From positions 97,760 to 161,759 of the forward strand of contig NZ_GL882691.1 of assembly GCF_000195635.1 (NCBI RefSeq): a stretch of DNA of 64,000 nt. The letters are read 5' to 3'. The notes below the pieces were generated by a model. It saw only the letters and a program-made list of their open reading frames with translations, was not told the origin of the DNA and ran no database searches. The stretch comes from Bacteroides fluxus YIT 12057 (GTDB lineage: Bacteria > Bacteroidota > Bacteroidia > Bacteroidales > Bacteroidaceae). Below, in pieces: positions 7,914 through 16,501 of the stretch; position 1 is the stretch's first letter, and every line of letters starts with the position of its first letter. Position numbers and translations under genes: made by a program.

Positions 7914-9296
7914 ATGGATTATATCAAAAAAAAACTATTCAATTTTTTACCAGTTCTGGCCAGAAACAAATTTGAAAACTCCAGTGAAAGAACCCGGGAA
8001 TTGATAAAGAATGTGGGACTTTCGCTTGCCATGAAATGCGCTACGGTTTTTGCTTCGTTCTTATTGGTCCCGATGACTATCAACTATGTGAACCCTACCC
8101 AATATGGCATCTGGCTCACTTTATCATCCATCATTACCTGGATCTATTTTTTTGATTTAGGACTGGGCAACGGCTTTCGCAATCGGTTTGCAGAAGCAAA
8201 AGCCAAAGGGGATATTTTGCTAGCCCGCCAGTTGGTGAGTACTACTTACTTTGCCATAGGCATGATTGTAGTTCCCGTCTGCGCCTTGGCATTATTGGCA
8301 AATGTCTACATCGATTGGGCGGGAATTTTGAAAGTGCCAACCGGTTATCAAGAAGAACTGCAGAAGATTTTCGCAATAGTACTGACCTTTACCTGCATGA
8401 ACATGGTGGCCAATATATTCAGTTCGTTGCTCGCTGCCGATCAAAAGACCGGTTATGCCGCTGTAATCTCGGCCATAGGGCAATACTTGTCTCTATTGGT
8501 GATCTTTATATTAACTCATGTGTCAGAAGGCAGTTTAATGAATTTAGCCTTGTTTTATTCGGGAATACCTTGCTTGGTCATGATTGCTGCATCTGTGGTT
8601 ATGTACAAATCATATTATAAGAAGTATCGCCCGAGTTTTTATTTGATAAAGTTTCGGTTGATACAGGACATCTTAAAGTTAGGCTCTCATTTTTTCATTA
8701 TCTATATATGCCTCATCGCCATTTTTCAAGTGATTAATGTAGTAATTTCAAGAGAGATTGGGGCTGTGGGAGTGACGCAGTATAATATAACCAACCGGTA
8801 CTTTGGCATCATGCTTATGCTGCTTAACATGATAGTAGTACCGTTGTGGTCGTCGTTTACAGACGCTTATGCCAGAAAGGATTTCTCATGGATGAAGTCC
8901 ATGGCTTTGCGGATGCAAAAATGTTGGATGATTTCAGCCGGAATGGGATTGCTACTGCTACTACTGTCTCCATTGTTTTATAGAATCTGGATTGGCGACA
9001 GCGTAGAGATGCCTGCTGCTATTTCAATAGCGATGTTTTTCCTTGTAGTATGCCAGTCTTTAGGCAGCATTTTTATGCATATGATAAACGGGCTGGGAAC
9101 CATCAGGATACAAATGATTACTTACATTCTATTTGCACTATTGGCTTGGCCATTGTTTACGGTATCTGCCCGAATGTTTGGACTGGTAGGAATCATAGCG
9201 ATTCCTTGCACCGTGTATTTTGTGCAGGGACTATTAGGAAAAATCCAATTAGGGAAAATCATCAATCAGAAAGCTACCGGAATCTGGTTGAAATAG
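7914..9296 (+). CDS. Lipid-linked oligosaccharide flippase (Wzx-like, MOP superfamily)
   Basis: A 460-aa integral membrane protein with about 12-14 hydrophobic helices and a short basic cytoplasmic N-terminus. The first membrane segments (ATVFASFLLVPMTINYVNPTQYGIW is the region; key part VNPTQYGIW) match polysaccharide-biosynthesis transporters, with the conserved FDLGLGNGFRNRFAEA following. It is expected to flip the undecaprenyl-linked repeat unit to the periplasm for polymerisation. It lies 23 bp downstream of the GT11 gene in the same operon. Assignment to Wzx is firm at superfamily level. Confidence 0.85.
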   Translation: MDYIKKKLFNFLPVLARNKFENSSERTRELIKNVGLSLAMKCATVFASFLLVPMTINYVNPTQYGIWLTLSSIITWIYFFDLGLGNGFRNRFAEAKAKGDILLARQLVSTTYFAIGMIVVPVCALALLANVYIDWAGILKVPTGYQEELQKIFAIVLTFTCMNMVANIFSSLLAADQKTGYAAVISAIGQYLSLLVIFILTHVSEGSLMNLALFYSGIPCLVMIAASVVMYKSYYKKYRPSFYLIKFRLIQDILKLGSHFFIIYICLIAIFQVINVVISREIGAVGVTQYNITNRYFGIMLMLLNMIVVPLWSSFTDAYARKDFSWMKSMALRMQKCWMISAGMGLLLLLLSPLFYRIWIGDSVEMPAAISIAMFFLVVCQSLGSIFMHMINGLGTIRIQMITYILFALLAWPLFTVSARMFGLVGIIAIPCTVYFVQGLLGKIQLGKIINQKATGIWLK

Positions 9297-9375
9297 GCAG
9301 ATAAAACTACACCTAATTAAATAATAGATGGATACGCACCGTTCCCAATACAGGTTGAAAAAAAAATCGCTTAAT

Positions 9376-10017
9376 ATGAATAAAATCTTAAACTTTTTCT
9401 TTCGAGGAATTAATTGGGTTGTATCTTGGAAATCATTCAAGGTATTACCTTATATCAATCGGATGAAGCTGTGCGCCTATGGGATAGAACATGGCTCAAA
9501 CTGCAGGCTGATAGGGCACTGCAAGATTATAGTAGGCATGCATTCACATGTTTCTATAGGTAACAACTTCCGACTGGTTTCTTCCAATAGTTTTCCACTT
9601 AGTACACATAAATCATGTATCGCTGTACCGGAAGGAGCGACCTTGAAAATAGGTAATGATTGTGGCATGTCATCCCCCATTATTCGAGTCAGAAAATGTA
9701 TAATAATTGGAAACAATGTTAATTTAGGAGGAGGGGTGATATTATTAGACACAGACTCCCATTCTTTGAACTATCTGGACAGGCGTATAGGGGCTATCGA
9801 TATGGCAAACCGAGTTGATAAAGAAATCGTAATAGATGATGATGTGCTGATAGGAGCTAACAGCATCATCCTGAAAGGCGTTCATATCGGCGCTCGCTCG
9901 GTAATAGGGGCTGGCAGTGTAGTGACGAAGAGTATTCCATCTGATTGCATTGCTGCAGGCAATCCTGCACGAGTCATCAGAAAGATAAATCAAGATAATG
10001 AAGCTACAATCATATAA
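9376..10017 (+). CDS. Left-handed beta-helix (hexapeptide) acyltransferase
   Basis: The C-terminal half carries the hexapeptide repeats of LbH acyltransferases (IGNNVNLGGGVILLDTDSHS, IDDDVLIGANSIILKGVHIG, ARSVIGAGSVVTKSIPSD). It ends in the typical CIAAGNPARVIRKI. The His of DTDSHS is in the position of the catalytic base in O-acetyltransferases of this type. It probably adds an acetyl group to a capsule sugar or precursor. I prefer the ATG at 9376; an in-frame ATG at 9328 would add 16 mostly polar residues not expected for the family. Confidence 0.83.
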   Translation: MNKILNFFFRGINWVVSWKSFKVLPYINRMKLCAYGIEHGSNCRLIGHCKIIVGMHSHVSIGNNFRLVSSNSFPLSTHKSCIAVPEGATLKIGNDCGMSSPIIRVRKCIIIGNNVNLGGGVILLDTDSHSLNYLDRRIGAIDMANRVDKEIVIDDDVLIGANSIILKGVHIGARSVIGAGSVVTKSIPSDCIAAGNPARVIRKINQDNEATII

Positions 10018-10033
10018 AAAGTAGCATAATTAA

Positions 10034-11092
10034 ATGAAGATAGTACATTGCATTTGGAGTTTCCACACCGGAGGTGCGGAAACTATGCTCGTCGATATAG
10101 CCAACGAACAGGCGAAGACACAGAACGTAACCATTATTATAGTCAACGATTCTTATCAGAAATATTTAATAGATAAACTTTCGCCGAAAGTAAAAGTTAT
10201 CTTTATTCATAGAAATCCCGGCAGCCGTTCCTTATGGCCTATAATCAAACTGAATTGGACTTTGATGAAATTGCTGCCGGATGTGGTACACATGCACAAT
10301 GCCATGTTGCCCCAAATAATTTTTTCTTTTGCAAGTCGTGGACTGTTTTTGACAGTCCACGCCTTACACATCTCATTGAGATGTGTAAGGCGTGGGCTAA
10401 AACTGATAGCAATCTCAGAAGCTGTAAAAGAAGATGTTTTAAGCAGAGGCAATTATGACATCATTACTATACCGAATGGTATAAATGTTGATGCCATAGC
10501 CAAGAAAGATATGCCTCCTGCTATTCAAGACGGGAAAATGAGAATAATACAAGTGGGACGCTTGGAAGCTTCAAAAAAAGGACAAGACATCTTGATTAAT
10601 GCTGTTGCTGTTTTACAAAACCGTGGAGTTAATAATATAGACGTAGATTTTATAGGGACTGGAGAGTCGGAAATGAGCCTGAAACAATTGTCTGAAGAAA
10701 AAGGTGTAACCGATAAGATACATTTCTTGGGACTTCGTGACAGAGATTACATCTACAGTCATCTAAAAGATTATGACTTAATGTGCCACCCTTCCCGTTA
10801 CGAAGGATTCGGATTGACCGTTGCTGAGGGTATGGCGGCAATGTTACCCGTATTGGTGTCTAATGAAGGCGGTCCTTTTGAAATTATTAATTATGGGGAA
10901 TTTGGAACTGCCTTCAAGATGGAAAATGTTGAGGATTGTGCAGATAAAATAGAGTATATATATAAAAATTACAATGATGTTTCAAAACTTATACCCATAG
11001 CATACAAGCATATTCATGAGCAATATTCTGTGGAGGGTATGGTGAAAAATTATATTAAGATTTATAAAGATGAGTTAGACGAAAAACAGTAA
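10034..11092 (+). CDS. Glycosyltransferase family 4
   Basis: A GT-B enzyme of 352 aa. The start is MKIVHCIWSFHTGGAETMLVDIA, with the GGAE loop typical of GT4. The donor-binding half has IIQVGRLEASKKGQDILI and PSRYEGFGLTVAEGMAAMLPV, which contains the EGFGL-x2-AE signature. It most likely adds one residue of the capsule repeat unit. The DNA for residues about 108-121 contains a perfect 19-bp palindrome with a one-base centre (10357-10395), unusual inside a coding region, yet the encoded segment still fits the GT4 alignment. Confidence 0.86.
   Translation: MKIVHCIWSFHTGGAETMLVDIANEQAKTQNVTIIIVNDSYQKYLIDKLSPKVKVIFIHRNPGSRSLWPIIKLNWTLMKLLPDVVHMHNAMLPQIIFSFASRGLFLTVHALHISLRCVRRGLKLIAISEAVKEDVLSRGNYDIITIPNGINVDAIAKKDMPPAIQDGKMRIIQVGRLEASKKGQDILINAVAVLQNRGVNNIDVDFIGTGESEMSLKQLSEEKGVTDKIHFLGLRDRDYIYSHLKDYDLMCHPSRYEGFGLTVAEGMAAMLPVLVSNEGGPFEIINYGEFGTAFKMENVEDCADKIEYIYKNYNDVSKLIPIAYKHIHEQYSVEGMVKNYIKIYKDELDEKQ
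10357..10395. repeat. Perfect 19-bp inverted repeat inside a glycosyltransferase gene
   Basis: Arms CCACGCCTTACACATCTCA (10357-10375) and its exact reverse complement (10377-10395) are separated by one base. An adjoining smaller inverted repeat (CGTGGACTGT near 10338 with ACAGTCCACG near 10352) shares part of the left arm, so two mutually exclusive hairpins are possible. There is no following T-run, so it is not an ordinary terminator. Confidence 0.85.
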
Positions 11093-11110
11093 AAAACATT
11101 TTTAAATAAA

Positions 11111-12178
11111 ATGAGACATAAGAAAATAATATTCTTTGGTGGTGTAGGATCACCCACTGCATTTGGTGGTGAACTCACAAAGAATAAGGAAATGATTGCT
11201 CGATTGGATGAATTAGGGTGCAATGTTACTGTAATTGATTCGTTCAGGGCAAGAAGCAATAAAATGAAACTTGCCAAAATACTGCTACGTTTCTTTGGCT
11301 GTGTACTATGGTACCCGAAAGCGACATTCATCTTTTCTACTTCATTTGGTAATATTTATCCGCTATTCAAGATTTTGTACCGGTTACCTGTCAAGCTACA
11401 TATTGTATATTGGGTGATAGGAGGAACTTTTGCAGAACGAATATCTGAAGGTGTCTATTCATCCAAGTACATGAAGTTGATACACCTTTTTATTGTGGAG
11501 GGTATGAAAATGAAGAAAAGAATGATAGAATTGGGCTTCAATAATATATGCTATAAACCTAATTTTAAGTCAGTTGGTGTTTTACCGAAAATACAAAAAA
11601 ACAATGATGGGAGGATTTATTTTATTTTTCTCTCACGTATTGTTCCTGACAAGGGATGTCGCTATATTTTGCAATGTGTTAACCGTTTAAACAAGTCGGG
11701 ACTTTCAGATAAATATGTCGTGGATTTCTACGGAAATATGGCTGAAGAATATCGGTTGGAGTTTGAAAAGGAAGTAGATAGTGCCGTCAATGTGAGTTAC
11801 TATGGTAGTCTCAAACTCCAGGATAACAATAATTACAAGATATTAGCTCACTACCATTATATGTTGTTCCCTACTTACTGGTTCGGTGAAGGTTTCCCTG
11901 GTGTGGTGATTGACGCTTACAAGGCCGGGGTTCCTATCATAGGATCAGATTGGAACTTAAATCCCGAATTTATTAATGACGGTGTAACTGGCATTGTCGT
12001 GCCAACTCATTCACCGGAAAAGCTATACAAAGCGATGAAAGATGTAATATCAGGGAAGTATGATAATGAAAATATGTCAGAAAATTGTCAGAAAGTAGTT
12101 CTGAAATATGACACTAAGAACGTAATAGACAATGATTTACTTGATATCATAACACAAGATGTTAAACGGACATTTTAA
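11111..12178 (+). CDS. Glycosyltransferase family 4 (GT1/GT4-like)
   Basis: A 355-aa GT-B transferase. The N-terminus reads FFGGVGSPTAFGGELTKNKEM, with a Gly-rich acceptor-domain loop. The C-terminal half has IFLSRIVPDKGCRYIL and FPTYWFGEGFPGVVIDAYKAG, the latter in the place of the GT4 E-x7-E nucleotide-sugar motif, followed by GVPIIGSDWNLNPEFI. Its context is within the capsule run, 18 bp after the previous transferase. Specificity is unknown. Confidence 0.8.
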   Translation: MRHKKIIFFGGVGSPTAFGGELTKNKEMIARLDELGCNVTVIDSFRARSNKMKLAKILLRFFGCVLWYPKATFIFSTSFGNIYPLFKILYRLPVKLHIVYWVIGGTFAERISEGVYSSKYMKLIHLFIVEGMKMKKRMIELGFNNICYKPNFKSVGVLPKIQKNNDGRIYFIFLSRIVPDKGCRYILQCVNRLNKSGLSDKYVVDFYGNMAEEYRLEFEKEVDSAVNVSYYGSLKLQDNNNYKILAHYHYMLFPTYWFGEGFPGVVIDAYKAGVPIIGSDWNLNPEFINDGVTGIVVPTHSPEKLYKAMKDVISGKYDNENMSENCQKVVLKYDTKNVIDNDLLDIITQDVKRTF

Positions 12179-12195
12179 TTCATAATTATAGTAAA

Positions 12196-13587
12196 ATGAA
12201 ATTATCAAGATTAAGAATACTATTTTTCTTGCATTATCATAAAATGAATTTAGCTGATTATTTAAAAACAGGAATATCCAAATGGCCTAATTGGCTTAAC
12301 CTCTTATTACTCCATTGCAATATCTTTGGAAAATATGCTTATGGGACAGGATATGTAAAAGTCATAAAGCATATCGATGAGGCAGATTGGGAAAAGCAAT
12401 TGCTGGAAATGGTGAACTATGCTATTGAACATGTGCAATATTATCGCAAACGCTATGGTGGCTTACGTGTGAATACGCTCGCAGAGTTTAAGGAAAAAAT
12501 CAGGTTTATTGACAAGAAAGAAGTAATGGAACATTGGGAGGAGTTTGTTGTCGATAACATTGACTGGAGCAAATGTGTAACAGGAACAACTGGAGGCACA
12601 AGCGGTAAGCCTATGAAATTAGTAATTCCTAAAAACCGCTATATACATTCGTTAGCCTTTTGGCATAAAGAATTGAAATGGTATGGATGGAACTATGATA
12701 CCCGGGTAGTCATTCGCAATCACAAATTAGAAAAAGGGCGCGATTATATGGTAAATCCTATCCTGAAGGAGTTTATTTTTGATGCTTTCAGGATGGATGC
12801 TGACTACGCAAAAAGAGTATGGCAAATAATGCGGAAACATCATATTAGATATATACATGCCTACCCTTCAGCAGTCTATCAATTTCTAAAATACTGTACC
12901 AATCAGAATTTGGACACTTCTTTCATAAAGTTATGTATCTTAACCTCGGAAGGCGTGACGGATGAACAGCGCCATTTTATAGAAAAAGAATTATATATCC
13001 CTATTTATGCTTCATATGGTCATAGTGAGAAGCTGATTATGGCAGGTAGCTGTCCCGGCTCTGAATATTATCATATTGAGCCATGCTATGGTTATTGTGA
13101 GTTGCTTGATGATAATGGTAAGATTATTAGTGAAAAGAACAAGCAAGGAGAATTAGTTGGTACTACTTTTATCAATAAATATTTTCCGTTAATACGCTAT
13201 CGAACAGGAGATATTTCTTCTTATGTTGACCATCACTGCCCAATACATAAAGAAGAGTATAGGTTGCTAAGTGGCATTTGGGGACATTGGGACAAATCTG
13301 TTATATATAGAAAAGATGGTGGATATACTTCACTAACAGCACTGAATTTACACTCTGAAATATACGAGCATATTGATGGCTTGCAATATATCCAAGAGAA
13401 AAAAGGAGAATTAATTGTGTTGATTATTCCTAATACCAAATATACAGATACTGATACTCGGTTCCTCAAAAGCCATTTTGAAAGTGCATTAGGAGAGGAT
13501 GCCAGAGTAGAGCTTAAATATGTTAACAAACTTATTATTCAATCAAATGGCAAATTTTTACCATTGATTAGTAAAATAACCACTTGA
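12196..13587 (+). CDS. CapK/PaaK-like adenylate-forming enzyme of the capsule cluster
   Basis: This 463-aa protein belongs to the phenylacetate-CoA-ligase-like branch of the ANL superfamily, often annotated CapK in capsule loci. The adenylation P-loop is TGTTGGTSGKPMKL (around residues 131-144). Also visible are a YASYGHSE motif, an ATP/ribose-binding YRTGDIS, and a C-terminal lobe ending in a basic segment. Family members activate a carboxylate as an acyl-AMP. In capsule clusters the substrate is generally unproven; acyl or amino-acid decoration of a sugar is one possibility. It lies directly before the toroid-fold protein, suggesting a functional pair. Confidence 0.7.
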   Translation: MKLSRLRILFFLHYHKMNLADYLKTGISKWPNWLNLLLLHCNIFGKYAYGTGYVKVIKHIDEADWEKQLLEMVNYAIEHVQYYRKRYGGLRVNTLAEFKEKIRFIDKKEVMEHWEEFVVDNIDWSKCVTGTTGGTSGKPMKLVIPKNRYIHSLAFWHKELKWYGWNYDTRVVIRNHKLEKGRDYMVNPILKEFIFDAFRMDADYAKRVWQIMRKHHIRYIHAYPSAVYQFLKYCTNQNLDTSFIKLCILTSEGVTDEQRHFIEKELYIPIYASYGHSEKLIMAGSCPGSEYYHIEPCYGYCELLDDNGKIISEKNKQGELVGTTFINKYFPLIRYRTGDISSYVDHHCPIHKEEYRLLSGIWGHWDKSVIYRKDGGYTSLTALNLHSEIYEHIDGLQYIQEKKGELIVLIIPNTKYTDTDTRFLKSHFESALGEDARVELKYVNKLIIQSNGKFLPLISKITT

Positions 13588-13602
13588 TTTACTTTTTATC
13601 TT

Positions 13603-14757
13603 ATGTTCCCTCAAGTAAATGAAATGCTGTATGGACTGGAAACGTGGTTGAAATCACAAGATTATAACTATATAGAATGTAATCACGTACCCGAACATTT
13701 ATTAGGCAATAATCGCAAAATGAATGTATTATTGCGGACATTCTTTAGATTATGTCCCTATAATCTAAGAAATATGAAACGTCCTCCAAATGGATTATAT
13801 CCGATAACTCCACAAAGTAATGTCGCTCTATTGAAAGCTTATGCGATATCGAATAATAAGGAAATCATAGGAAAACTTTATAGACGAATGTTATTATTGC
13901 GTTCACATAAAACAAAGAACTTTGCATTGAAACAAGGTATCACAATAGCAATCAGTCTTTATGAGAATTCTGCCGATGATCCGACACCATTGAACACCGT
14001 TTGGTTCGGGCAATTTTTACTGGAAGAACATTCCGGAGAAATACCGGAGACGGAGAAAAAAGAGTTGCTTTATTCCATCGCAACTTATCTTATTGAAGAA
14101 TTAGGGTACATAGATCATAAGGAGCAAGGTGTCTATTTCTATTATGGCCCCACATTGAAGAAAGAAGTTTATAATGCCAGTGCCATCATTAGTGCATTTT
14201 TGATAAAGTTGGGGGTAAAATACGGAAATAATACTTTTGTGAAATTAGGACAAAGAGGAATACAATATGTCTGCCATAAACAGAACGAGGACGGAAGCTG
14301 GTTTTATGCAGGAAAACCTTCACGTGCTACCATTGATTGTTTTCATCAGTCTTATATTCTGCAAGCTATCTGTTCGGTAAAGCAATATCTTCCTTTTGAT
14401 GCAAGTGTAGTTATAAATAAAGGAATTATTTATTATAAAACTCTTTTTATTGAGGGTAAAGGCTATATCCGTCCCGTCCGCTACGATAAACGTTATACAC
14501 CATACAACACTTGGCTATTTGTGAAAGTAGACGGACGGGATGTAGCGGAGGCATTGGTATTCTTTACTAAATATGTGCCTGACAAGGAAATGGTGCAAAA
14601 ACTTCTGAGATATACTTACGATAAATTCTATACTAAGAAAAAGGGGTATATGGTACCTGAAATATTTGTTTACGGTAAAAATAGAATTCCTTATATTGAA
14701 TTTCAGGCTTGGTTTCTATATGCTTTTCAAATCGTAAAGCAATATTACAATGAATAA
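13603..14757 (+). CDS. Alpha/alpha-toroid protein of unknown function in capsule cluster
   Basis: A 384-aa soluble protein without signal peptide. The sequence is a series of helix pairs with repeated aromatic and Gly/Trp turns (NEDGSWFYAGKPSRATIDCF, FHQSYILQAI, YNTWLFVKVDGRDVAEAL), the pattern of alpha/alpha-toroid folds such as VpsJ-like polysaccharide proteins, C5-epimerase C-domains and terpenoid cyclases. It overlaps the next transferase by 8 bp, so it is translationally coupled to polysaccharide assembly. A modifying role (epimerase- or lyase-like) on a uronic-acid residue is possible given the predicted ManNAcA, but no catalytic residues can be assigned. Confidence 0.55.
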   Translation: MFPQVNEMLYGLETWLKSQDYNYIECNHVPEHLLGNNRKMNVLLRTFFRLCPYNLRNMKRPPNGLYPITPQSNVALLKAYAISNNKEIIGKLYRRMLLLRSHKTKNFALKQGITIAISLYENSADDPTPLNTVWFGQFLLEEHSGEIPETEKKELLYSIATYLIEELGYIDHKEQGVYFYYGPTLKKEVYNASAIISAFLIKLGVKYGNNTFVKLGQRGIQYVCHKQNEDGSWFYAGKPSRATIDCFHQSYILQAICSVKQYLPFDASVVINKGIIYYKTLFIEGKGYIRPVRYDKRYTPYNTWLFVKVDGRDVAEALVFFTKYVPDKEMVQKLLRYTYDKFYTKKKGYMVPEIFVYGKNRIPYIEFQAWFLYAFQIVKQYYNE

Positions 14758-15748
14758 TACAATAAAGATAATATCTGTATATCCCAATTTTTTAAATAAA
14801 GGCGGGGCACAGGATGTAGCTTTGCAATTGGCAGAAAAACTGAATGAAGAAGTAATGCCAGTGGTCTTAACTGAAACTCATTTTGCAGAGATTGTACCTG
14901 ATTATTGGAATAGGGCCAAGTTTGTTTCATTTGGATGGAAAGCAGTCCGCGAATTGGCAAATGATAATACCGTTTTTCTTTCCCATCATCGTAAAAGCAC
15001 ATCATTACTATTGCTTTTTAGCTTTTTATTACGAAAGAAATTACACATTGTTCATGTAGCACATAATACATTTAATAATCTGCGTTTTTTTAGTTTCTTT
15101 CCCAAAACAGTTGTAGCAGTATCTAATGGAGTGAAAGAAAATTTAATAAATTATTTCCATGTACCGGCTTCGCACATTATAGTTGTATTTAACGGGATAA
15201 AGGATTTTCGTAATGACAGGAATGTAAAGGCTGATAAAAGCGAAATCCATATATTGTTGTCAGGAAGAATATGCACAGTAAAACAGCAGGTGGAAATTGT
15301 AAGGCAGACAAGAGGAAAACTTGCAGCACATATACATATATTCTTTGCCGGAACAGGAAGTGATTTAGAAGTTCTGAAAAAAGAGATAGAAAATGAATCA
15401 CAGTATCACTATATCGGGTTTGTCGATATAGAGGAGAATTTGAACCGATATGATTATGTATGTTTATTTTCGCAGAAAGAAGGATTGGGCTTGTCTCTTA
15501 TAGAAGGCTGTATGTTTGGAAAACCTCTGATTACAAACAATCTTTCTGCCGTACTTGATGTAAACGAAGCCGGGGAAACAGGTTTTGTATTTCCTGATTT
15601 CGGTTCGCTTATTCAAGGATTGAATAATTTGCCAATGCCGTATAGTGAAGAATACAGAAAGTTATCTTTAAATGCCAGATTAAAATACGAAAAAGTGTTT
15701 ACGGAAGAGAGAATGATAAAGAAATACAAAGAAATAATATTTGCATAA
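14750..15748 (+). CDS. Glycosyltransferase family 4
   Basis: A 332-aa GT-B transferase starting within the end of the previous gene (8-bp overlap). The acceptor domain begins IKIISVYPNFLNKGGAQDVALQ. The donor domain holds ILLSGRICTVKQQ and LFSQKEGLGLSLIEGCMFGKP, containing the EGLGLSLIE signature. It is slightly shorter than the other GT4 members here. It is the fourth GT4 gene in the cluster. It probably adds a repeat-unit sugar. Confidence 0.83.
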   Translation: MNNTIKIISVYPNFLNKGGAQDVALQLAEKLNEEVMPVVLTETHFAEIVPDYWNRAKFVSFGWKAVRELANDNTVFLSHHRKSTSLLLLFSFLLRKKLHIVHVAHNTFNNLRFFSFFPKTVVAVSNGVKENLINYFHVPASHIIVVFNGIKDFRNDRNVKADKSEIHILLSGRICTVKQQVEIVRQTRGKLAAHIHIFFAGTGSDLEVLKKEIENESQYHYIGFVDIEENLNRYDYVCLFSQKEGLGLSLIEGCMFGKPLITNNLSAVLDVNEAGETGFVFPDFGSLIQGLNNLPMPYSEEYRKLSLNARLKYEKVFTEERMIKKYKEIIFA

Positions 15749-15796
15749 AATAGCTCACCCAGAAACAAGTCGTAAAAACAAACTGACTAAATAATC

Positions 15797-16495
15797 ATGA
15801 ATAAAGTCTCATTAAACGGAGTTGATGTTTTCCCTTTCATCTCCGAAGAACAATTATTGCACTATATGGATATGCATAAAGGCATCCTTGTAGCCATCAA
15901 TGCGGAAAAGATACTACACGCTACGGAGCAGACACGTGCCATCATAAACCGCAATATAGCTTACTGCGACGGGGCGGGTGCACAAATAGCACTCAAACAA
16001 AAGGGATATAAATGCGCTTGTAAAGTGCCGGGCTGCGAACTTTGGCTGAAAATAGTAGCACGTTTCTATCGAGAAAAGACCTTCTATTTAGTAGGCAGTA
16101 AACCGCAAGTAATAGAGGAGGCTGTAGAAAAACTCTGCCGGGAGTATAAAGCTATCCGCATTGTAGGCTATCGGGACGGCTATATCAAGACAGAAGAAGA
16201 AAAGCAAAATTTAATAGACGATATTGTGGAGAAGTGTCCGGATGTGGTGTTCGTAGCTATGGGGTCGCCCAAGCAGGAACTGCTTATGGAAGAGATACGG
16301 CAACGGCATAATGCCATCTTCCAAGGATTAGGCGGCAGTTTTGATGTATATACGGGACATGTACAACGTGCTCCGGCATGGTGGGTGGAACATAATCTGG
16401 AATTTGCCTACCGGCTGATAAAAGAACCGAAAAGAATAAAACGGCAGATTCATCTGGTAAAATACGTCTGGTGGTTGATTTGTAAAAAATTATAA
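15797..16495 (+). CDS. WecG/TagA/CpsF-family glycosyltransferase (probable ManNAcA transferase)
   Basis: A 232-aa GT26 enzyme. Family landmarks are LVAINAEKILHA, YCDGAGAQIALK with the conserved catalytic-region Asp, FYLVGSKPQVIEEA, VFVAMGSPKQELLM, FQGLGGSFDVYTGHVQRAP and the C-terminal FAYRLIKEPKRIKRQ. WecG moves ManNAcA from UDP onto undecaprenyl-PP-GlcNAc. With wecB next door and wecC at the start of the operon, ManNAcA (or ManNAc) transfer is the best guess. The initiating GlcNAc-1-P transferase is not in the window. Confidence 0.85.
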   Translation: MNKVSLNGVDVFPFISEEQLLHYMDMHKGILVAINAEKILHATEQTRAIINRNIAYCDGAGAQIALKQKGYKCACKVPGCELWLKIVARFYREKTFYLVGSKPQVIEEAVEKLCREYKAIRIVGYRDGYIKTEEEKQNLIDDIVEKCPDVVFVAMGSPKQELLMEEIRQRHNAIFQGLGGSFDVYTGHVQRAPAWWVEHNLEFAYRLIKEPKRIKRQIHLVKYVWWLICKKL

Positions 16496-16501
16496 TGGCA
16501 A

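Noticed and set aside
10357..10395. Palindrome as an intrinsic terminator
   Set aside because: No T-run follows on either strand and the reading frame continues through it with good GT4 similarity.
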